From Dehalococcoidia bacterium (GTDB lineage: Bacteria; Chloroflexota; Dehalococcoidia; Lucifugimonadales; SHYT01): 64,000 nt of DNA. Below, piece by piece: positions 58,301-64,000 of this stretch (position 1 is the first letter of the stretch; every line of letters begins with the position of its first letter). Both the position numbers and the translations under genes were made by a program. The DNA lies in assembly GCA_009693055.1 (NCBI GenBank), contig SHYA01000003.1, forward strand, positions 148,393 to 212,392. Direction: 5' to 3'. The notes beneath the pieces were generated by a model. The model saw only the letters and a list, made by a program, of their open reading frames with translations, was not told the DNA's origin and searched no databases.

Positions 58301-59320
58301 CGCCTGGAACGCGCCCTGCTTGATCAGCTCCTCCGCAATCTGGATCGCGTTGAGCGCCGCGCCCTTCCGCAGGTTGTCCGCGACGACCCACATCGCGAGC
58401 CCTCGCGGGTGCGACGCGTCCTTCCGGATGCGCCCCACGTACACGTTATCGGTGCCCGCCAGCAGCCGCGGCATCGGGTACTCGTTCCGTTCCGGCTCGT
58501 CCAGCACGCGCACGCCTGGCATCTTCGCTAGCAACGCCCGCGCCTCCTCCGGCGAGACCGGCTTGGAGAGCTCCACCTGCACCGCCTCGCTGTGGCACAC
58601 CTTCACCGGCACGCGCACGCACGTCGCAGAGAGCGCCAGGTCCGGCAGATGCAGGATCTTCCGCGTCTCCGTCACCATCTTCCACTCTTCCTTCGTGTAC
58701 CCATTCTCCAGAAAGTCATCAATCTGCGGCAACACGTTGAACGCGATAGGGTGCAGGTACGCCTTGGGCGCGATGTCCCGCCCCTCCAGCGCGGCCCTGC
58801 TCTGCTCCATCAGCTCCTCCACAGCCGCGCGGCCCGTGCCGGAGACCGACTGGTACGTGGCCGCCACCACGCGCTCTATCGCCGCCGCCTGCCGCAGCGC
58901 GTGCAGCACCATCACCAGCGGCGTCGTGGAGCAGTTCGGGATCGCGATGATCCCCCGGTGCCCGCGCAGGTCCGCCGCGTTTACCTCCGGCACCACCAGC
59001 GGCACGTCCGGCTCCATCCGGAACGCCGAGCTGTCGTCAATCACCACGGCGCCCGCCTGCACCGCCAGCGGCGCAAGCCGCTTGCTCACGCCCGTGTCCG
59101 CCGAAATGAACACAATGTCCATCCCACGGAACGACTCCGCCCCCGTGACCTCTTCCACCACGTACGTCCTGTCGCCCACCGGGACCCGCTTGCCCGCCGA
59201 CCGCGCCGACGCGAACAGCTTGAGCGAGCGGGCCGGAAAATGCCGCTCCTCAAGGATGCTCAGGAACACGGTCCCGACCAGTCCCGTCGCGCCAACAACC
59301 GCGATGTTCACCCCCTGCAC
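58265..59320 (-). CDS. asd: Aspartate-semialdehyde dehydrogenase
   Basis: IAVVGATGLVGTVFLSILEERHFPA, IPNCSTTPLVMVLHALRQAAAIERVVAATYQSVSGTG, RVPVKVCHSEAV. Confidence 0.94.
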   Translation of the reverse strand: MQGVNIAVVGATGLVGTVFLSILEERHFPARSLKLFASARSAGKRVPVGDRTYVVEEVTGAESFRGMDIVFISADTGVSKRLAPLAVQAGAVVIDDSSAFRMEPDVPLVVPEVNAADLRGHRGIIAIPNCSTTPLVMVLHALRQAAAIERVVAATYQSVSGTGRAAVEELMEQSRAALEGRDIAPKAYLHPIAFNVLPQIDDFLENGYTKEEWKMVTETRKILHLPDLALSATCVRVPVKVCHSEAVQVELSKPVSPEEARALLAKMPGVRVLDEPERNEYPMPRLLAGTDNVYVGRIRKDASHPRGLAMWVVADNLRKGAALNAIQIAEELIKQGAFQAKSASTGSARAV

Positions 59321-59472
59321 CGTAGCTCCCTTTCCGCGTGACCCGTTATGTCCGATACTACCACAAGCCCACCTTTGCCTACCACGACTCCGAGGTGTGA
59401 CGCCGCCCCGTTCCGTGCGTTACAATGGGTGGGCTCATTCCGGAACACAGGCCATCCGCGCCGCGCCGGCAA

Positions 59473-59547
59473 GCCAGCGTAGCTCAGTGGTAGAGCAGCT
59501 GTTTCGTAAACAGCAGGCCGTCGGTTCAAATCCGACCGCTGGCTCCA
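59473..59547 (+). tRNA. tRNA-Thr (anticodon CGT), CCA encoded
   Basis: Cloverleaf: GCCAGCG TA GCTC..GAGC A GCTGT TTCGTAA ACAGC AGGCC GTCGG TTCAAAT CCGAC CGCTGGC T CCA. Confidence 0.97.
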
Positions 59548-59552
59548 CTTCG

Positions 59553-60539
59553 TCACCGCACCGCATCTCTCGCCGCTCGCACGTTGGCCTCCGGCGTGGC
59601 CGGCGCGTACGTGCACCCCGAAGCGAGCATCCAGCCGCCGCGCTGCCCGCCCATCTCCCCCACAAGGCCGTGCACCCGCTGGCTAATCTCCTGCGGCGTC
59701 ATCTCCGGCAGCGCGCGGTGGTGCGGGACCCCGCCCGCGACGCAGCGCCCTGTCAGCTCCCGCCCCTGGGCGAGCGTCAGGTTCTCCTTCCCGTCCGCGT
59801 CCCAGTTGAAGGTGTGCACCGGGTAGTCCTTCAGCAGCGCCAGCATGTTGTGGTCCTTGCAGACGTGCATCAGGTTGAACTCGGCGTCCCGCACAGCGTC
59901 CAGCACGCGCAGGTCATAAGGACGGCCGAAGCGCCGGTACTCATCCTCGCTCAGCCGGTCGCGCGTGGCCCACAGGGTGGTCGCGAAGAACAGCCCGCTC
60001 GCACCGGCGTCCAAGCACGCATGCGCAAAGCGGGTAAACGTCTCCGTCACCACCTCAAGGGCGTGCGCGAACTGCTGCGGGTGCTCCCGCATGTGGCGCG
60101 CGGCGGTCTCGGCGTCGGGCGCCAGGCGCGCCGCGATGGACAGGGGCGTGAAGACCGTCATGAGCACCGGCGCCTCTCCGCGCAACTCCTTCACGATGGC
60201 CCGCAGCGCCGCAAGGTGCTCCCCCAGCACCCCCTGGCGGACGTCCAGTGGCCGCAGCTTCAGCCAGTCTTCAGGCCCCTCGATGGGCGACGAGGCGACC
60301 TCCGGCCCTGCGTTTGAATCGACCGGGTACCGGACGCGGTAACCCCAGTCCTCCAGGTGGTAGCTGGCGCGCGGGTTCACCTTCAGGAAGTCCCAGTCGT
60401 ACGCGCGCTGGAACGCGAGCATCGCCAACACGAGGCCTGCGGATGTCTGCTCGTCCCGGTAGAAGTGGCGCCACATGCTAACCGGCGGCCTGTCAACCGG
60501 GTCGCCGCGCAGCGCGGCCGCCACCCGCTCGCGATGGGT
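59553..60539 (-). CDS. Uroporphyrinogen decarboxylase (URO-D) family protein
   Basis: MTHRERVAAALRGDPVDRPPVSMWRHFYRDE...LKVNPRASYHLEDWG...NLMHVCKDHNM...FNWDADGKENLTLAQGRELTGRCVAGGVPHHR. Confidence 0.85.
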   Translation of the reverse strand, partial: THRERVAAALRGDPVDRPPVSMWRHFYRDEQTSAGLVLAMLAFQRAYDWDFLKVNPRASYHLEDWGYRVRYPVDSNAGPEVASSPIEGPEDWLKLRPLDVRQGVLGEHLAALRAIVKELRGEAPVLMTVFTPLSIAARLAPDAETAARHMREHPQQFAHALEVVTETFTRFAHACLDAGASGLFFATTLWATRDRLSEDEYRRFGRPYDLRVLDAVRDAEFNLMHVCKDHNMLALLKDYPVHTFNWDADGKENLTLAQGRELTGRCVAGGVPHHRALPEMTPQEISQRVHGLVGEMGGQRGGWMLASGCTYAPATPEANVRAARDAVR

Positions 60540-60567
60540 CATTCGCTCAAGCACATCTGCCTCTTCC

Positions 60568-60720
60568 GTCCCGACCCAAGTCGGGACTCCACCGGCCGCC
60601 TTGCGGTGCGGCAACGATTTGTGGGGAGATTCTTCGTCGCTGCCCCATTCGCTGCGCTCAGGGCTTCGGCTCAGGATGACACAAGGGTGTGGTCGTTGCC
60701 TGTGTACCTGTCATCTTGAA
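60568..60720. repeat. Palindrome plus repeat upstream of the URO-D gene
   Basis: GTCCCGAC-CCAA-GTCGGGAC (60568-60587); GATTCTTCGTCGCTGCCCCATTCGCTGCGCTCAGGGCTTCGGCTCAGGATGACA. Confidence 0.5.
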
Positions 60721-60779
60721 CGATTCCCCCTGCGCTAACAACCTATGCTCGTTTGCGACAGCCGCGTACAATAGGCGCG

Positions 60780-62021
60780 ATGCGTGCGTTGCAGTACCGG
60801 AGAAGCATACCCCGCTACCTGGTGGCGCGGCTGTTGGCCCGGCGCTTTCCAGGCCTGGTTGTCAACCTGGCCGCCACGTTCCGCATGGCGGAGACGCCGG
60901 AGCCGAAGCTGCCGGGGCCAGAGTGGGTCCGCGTCCGGCCGTTGCTCAGCGGGATCTGTGGCTCCGACACCGCAGTGCTCACCGCCGAGAGCACCCCCTA
61001 CCTGTCCCCGCTCATCTCCTTCCCGTTCGTGCCCGGCCACGAAATCGTGGGCGAGGTGGTGGACGGCGGCCCAGCCGCAGCGGAATTTGCAGCCGGCCAG
61101 CGCGTGGTCGTAGAGCCGGCCCTTGGCTGCAAGGTGCGCGGCCTGAAAGAGCCGTGCGGCCCGTGCCTCTCGGGCATGCACGCTGCCTGTGAGCGCGTGC
61201 TGGAGGGAGACATCTCCGCCGGCATCCAGACCGGCTTCTGCCGCGACACCGGCGGCGGCTGGGGGCCGCTGCTCGCCGCCCACAAGAGCCAGCTCTACCG
61301 CGTTCCTGACTCCCTGTCCAACGAGGCCGCGGTCTTGACCGAGCCCCTGAGCTGCGCGGTCCACGGCGTCCTCCGCGCGTCACTCCGCGCTCAGAGCAGG
61401 GTTTTGGTGATCGGGTGCGGCACCATCGGTCTACTGACCATTGCGGCGTTGCGGGCGTTTGCGCCGACCTGTACCATTGTCGCGATGGCCAGGTATCCGC
61501 ACCAGCGTCAGCTCGCCCAGGATCTCGGGGCTACGCACGTCGTCGCTGCTGGACGGACAGGCTATCAGCAGCTCGCAGGACTGACGGGCGGCAAGCTCCT
61601 CAAGCTCCCCTGGGGGAAGCCCCACGTCCTCGGCGGCGTTGAGGCGAGCTTCGTCTGCAGCGGCTCCACCGGCGCGTGGGAGGACGCGCTTCGATGGACG
61701 CGTGCGCGGGGACCTGTGGTCATGATCGCCATGCCCGCCGAGCCGCGAGTGGACCTCACGCCGCTCTGGTACAAGGAGCTCAACATCTACGGCTCGTACG
61801 CTTACGGACAGGAGCAGCACCCCACAGGCAGCCCAGCAACCGCAACCACCTTTCAGCTCGCCCTGGATATGATGGCGGCGCAGGGCTGGGGAGAGCGGCT
61901 TGCGCCGCTGGTGCGACACCGTTTCCCCATCCGGCAGTACCGCCGGGCCTTCCTCACCGCCACCCAGGTAGGGCGCCACGGCTCGGTCAAGACCGTGTTT
62001 GACCTTACGGCGCGCGCGTAG
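60780..62021 (+). CDS. Zinc-binding medium-chain dehydrogenase/reductase
   Basis: GICGSDTAVLTAE..., FVPGHEIVGEVVDGG, EPCGPCLSGMHAACERVLEGD, VLVIGCGTIGLLTIAALRA. Confidence 0.88.
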   Translation: MRALQYRRSIPRYLVARLLARRFPGLVVNLAATFRMAETPEPKLPGPEWVRVRPLLSGICGSDTAVLTAESTPYLSPLISFPFVPGHEIVGEVVDGGPAAAEFAAGQRVVVEPALGCKVRGLKEPCGPCLSGMHAACERVLEGDISAGIQTGFCRDTGGGWGPLLAAHKSQLYRVPDSLSNEAAVLTEPLSCAVHGVLRASLRAQSRVLVIGCGTIGLLTIAALRAFAPTCTIVAMARYPHQRQLAQDLGATHVVAAGRTGYQQLAGLTGGKLLKLPWGKPHVLGGVEASFVCSGSTGAWEDALRWTRARGPVVMIAMPAEPRVDLTPLWYKELNIYGSYAYGQEQHPTGSPATATTFQLALDMMAAQGWGERLAPLVRHRFPIRQYRRAFLTATQVGRHGSVKTVFDLTARA

Positions 62022-62043
62022 AGCAGGGGTCGAAAGGAACAGC

Positions 62044-63657
62044 ATGGTCAAACCGGAACGGCCGCCACAGACGGAGCTTGATAAAGCCGCCCTTGTCACC
62101 TACGTGGATGACCCCAAGCGCCGCTACGTGTTCCACTCCGGCGAGGCGTTCCGTTACGAGCGGCTGCCCGTGGGCACGCGGGTTATCCACCCACCGCCTC
62201 CTCTGCCGCCTCTCCAGGACGTGGACGGCGCCATAGAGCACGCGCTGGAGCACCCTCTTGACTCCGACCCGCTCTCGGCGCGGCTCCGGCCCGGCATGAA
62301 GGTCACCATCGCGTTTGACGACCTGTCGCTGCCGCTGCCGCCCATGCGCGCCCCCGACCTGCGCGGCCGGATCATCGAGAAGGTGCTGGAGAAGCTTGCC
62401 GCCAAAGGCGTTGACGACGTCCAGATCGTTGCGGCGCTCGGCCTCCACCGTCCCATGACCCCTGGCGAGTTGCGCCACGCCGTGGGGCCGCGCGTCTTCA
62501 AGGCCTTTTGGCCTCACCGGTTATATAACCACGACGCGGAGGACAAGGAAAACTTCGTGCAGGTCGGCGCGACGCCCCACGGGGAGACCGTCGCAATGCC
62601 CAAACGCATCGTGGACTCCGACCTCCTTATCTACGTCAACCTGAATCTCGCCGCCATGGACGGAGGCGTCAAGGCGGTACCCACCGGCCTCACCAACTAC
62701 GCCACGCTCCGCCACCACCACAACGTCCACACGCTCCTGCACTCCAACTCGCTGATGGACCCGCCGCGCTCCGCCCTCCACGATGCGTGCTCCCGCATGA
62801 GCGCGCTTATTGAGCGGCACGTCAACGTGTTCAAGATAGAGACCACGTTGAACACCAACACGTTCCCCGCCATCCTGCGGCATTTACAGAAGCCGGAGTG
62901 GGACTGGGCGCCGTGGGAGCGCGCCGTGTTCCAGTCGAACAAGGCGTTCCTTGGCGTGGCGCCGTTTGAGCTGCGCAGGCGCATCTTCCACTCCATCAGG
63001 GCGCCGTACGGCCTGACCGGTATTGCCGCGGGCGCCACAGGCCCGGTGCACGAGCACACGATGGCAAACCTGCTCCGGCAGCAGGCCGTGCCGGTTCAGG
63101 GCCAGGCCGACGTGCTGCTGCTCGGCGTGCCGTACCTGATGCCGTACAACGTCAACTCCATCTTGAACCCCGTCTTGTTCCACTGCCTGGTACTCGGCTA
63201 CCTGTTCAACCTGTACCGCGGAAAGCCGCTGGTGCGAAAGGGCGGTGTTGTCATCGCGACCCACCCGCTGGAGGCGCGGTTCCACAAGACGCACCACCCG
63301 TCATACATTGAGTTCTACGAGCGAGTCCTGGCCCAGACCCACGACCAGAAGGCGATTGAACAGGGGTTTGAGGCTGAATTCGCCGCCAACCCTCGCTACC
63401 TTGAGCAGTACCGCCACGGTTACGCCTTCCACGGGGTCCACCCCTTCTACGCCTGGTACTGGGCTGCGCACGGCCAAGACCACGTCGGCAAGGTCATCGT
63501 TGTGGGCGCGCGCGATAAGCAAGCGGCGGACCGGCTGGGCTACTCCACCGCCAAGTCGCTGCCGGAGGCGCTGGAGATGGCGCAGAGCGTCACAGGGCCG
63601 GACCCCAAGCTCACCTACCTCCACCTCCCCCCTATCTTCCTCTGTGACGTTACGTGA
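62044..63657 (+). CDS. LarA-like (DUF2088, nickel-dependent lactate racemase fold) protein
   Basis: KVTIAFDDLSLPLPPM, QIVAALGLHRPMTPGELRHAVG, DLLIYVNLNLAAMDGGVKAVPTGLTNYATLRHHHN. Confidence 0.82.
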   Translation: MVKPERPPQTELDKAALVTYVDDPKRRYVFHSGEAFRYERLPVGTRVIHPPPPLPPLQDVDGAIEHALEHPLDSDPLSARLRPGMKVTIAFDDLSLPLPPMRAPDLRGRIIEKVLEKLAAKGVDDVQIVAALGLHRPMTPGELRHAVGPRVFKAFWPHRLYNHDAEDKENFVQVGATPHGETVAMPKRIVDSDLLIYVNLNLAAMDGGVKAVPTGLTNYATLRHHHNVHTLLHSNSLMDPPRSALHDACSRMSALIERHVNVFKIETTLNTNTFPAILRHLQKPEWDWAPWERAVFQSNKAFLGVAPFELRRRIFHSIRAPYGLTGIAAGATGPVHEHTMANLLRQQAVPVQGQADVLLLGVPYLMPYNVNSILNPVLFHCLVLGYLFNLYRGKPLVRKGGVVIATHPLEARFHKTHHPSYIEFYERVLAQTHDQKAIEQGFEAEFAANPRYLEQYRHGYAFHGVHPFYAWYWAAHGQDHVGKVIVVGARDKQAADRLGYSTAKSLPEALEMAQSVTGPDPKLTYLHLPPIFLCDVT

Positions 63658-63680
63658 AGCGGCTTGGGGCAACGGTATCC

Positions 63681-63712
63681 CTCTCCCAGAGGGAGAGGGA
63701 TGGGGTGAGGGG
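63681..63712. repeat. Palindromic intergenic repeat
   Basis: CTCTCCCAGAGGGAGAGGGATGGGGTGAGGGG. Confidence 0.5.
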
Positions 63713-63714
63713 AT

Positions 63715-64000
63715 TTGCCTAGCGAACGCTGGGTACTCATCGCCAATCCGGTGAGCGGCACAGGCAAGCGCCGCCACCTGGTCGAGCGCGTCGCCCACCA
63801 GCTCCAGCAGGCGGGCCGCGCCCCCGAGCTTATATGGACCGCAAGGCACCAGCACGCGGAAGAGCTTGCCGGCATCGCGGTGCAGGACGGCGCAACGCAC
63901 GTCATCGCCTGTGGCGGCGACGGCACGGTGCACCAGGTGGTCAACGGCGTCCTGAAGGCCCGGCATGCCGGGGGCGCCGTCACCGTTGGCATCGTCCCGC
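63715..64000 (+). CDS. Diacylglycerol kinase / sphingosine kinase-like (DAGK catalytic domain), truncated by window end
   Basis: TTG start; LPSERWVLIANPVSGTGKRRHLVERVAHQLQQAGRAPELIWT...ACGGDGTVHQVVNGVL. Not in the ORF track because it lacks ATG. Confidence 0.85.
   Translation, partial: MPSERWVLIANPVSGTGKRRHLVERVAHQLQQAGRAPELIWTARHQHAEELAGIAVQDGATHVIACGGDGTVHQVVNGVLKARHAGGAVTVGIVP

Noticed and set aside
59308-59616. Minus-strand ORF containing 'SQRSDLNRRPAVYETAALPLSYAGL'
   Set aside because: Classic spurious translation of a tRNA antisense strand.
57324-60317. 997-aa plus-strand ORF
   Set aside because: Crosses dapA, asd, the tRNA and the URO-D gene on the opposite strand; low-complexity composition. 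Shadow ORF.

Overview
GC-rich (by eye) bacterial chromosomal window. Gene content and repeat families resemble a Chloroflexota/Dehalococcoidia-type genome, but this taxonomy is inference only. Most of it is housekeeping: sdhAB plus an HdrB-like subunit, nuoL/M/N, nadK, two membrane pyrophosphatases, uvrC, dnaN, larB, metF-like/acpS/nnrDE, coaX/coaBC, valS, polX, secA/prs/purA, dapA/asd, tRNA-Thr(CGT), and a LarA-like gene. Accessory signal: (1) valS carries three in-frame insertions of dispersed palindromic repeats, each encoding an 'AHPE(P/L)VEGRA' peptide, and the asd C-terminus is also repeat-encoded; (2) a 1 kb stretch between an MFS gene and dnaN holds several truncated or mutated gene fragments; (3) several genes are split by apparent single-base indels (nuoN x2, cytidylate-kinase-like x2, a receiver domain, a cyclic-2,3-DPG-synthetase-like remnant); (4) tandem HppA paralogs carry opposite K+-dependence signatures; (5) a secreted CARDB/HELGH protein; (6) RNA-hairpin candidates after hppA and at the metF-acpS junction; (7) a MITE-like element beside xerC/D. 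No CRISPR array or complete classical transposase was recognised. All family calls were made by reading motifs; no searches were run.
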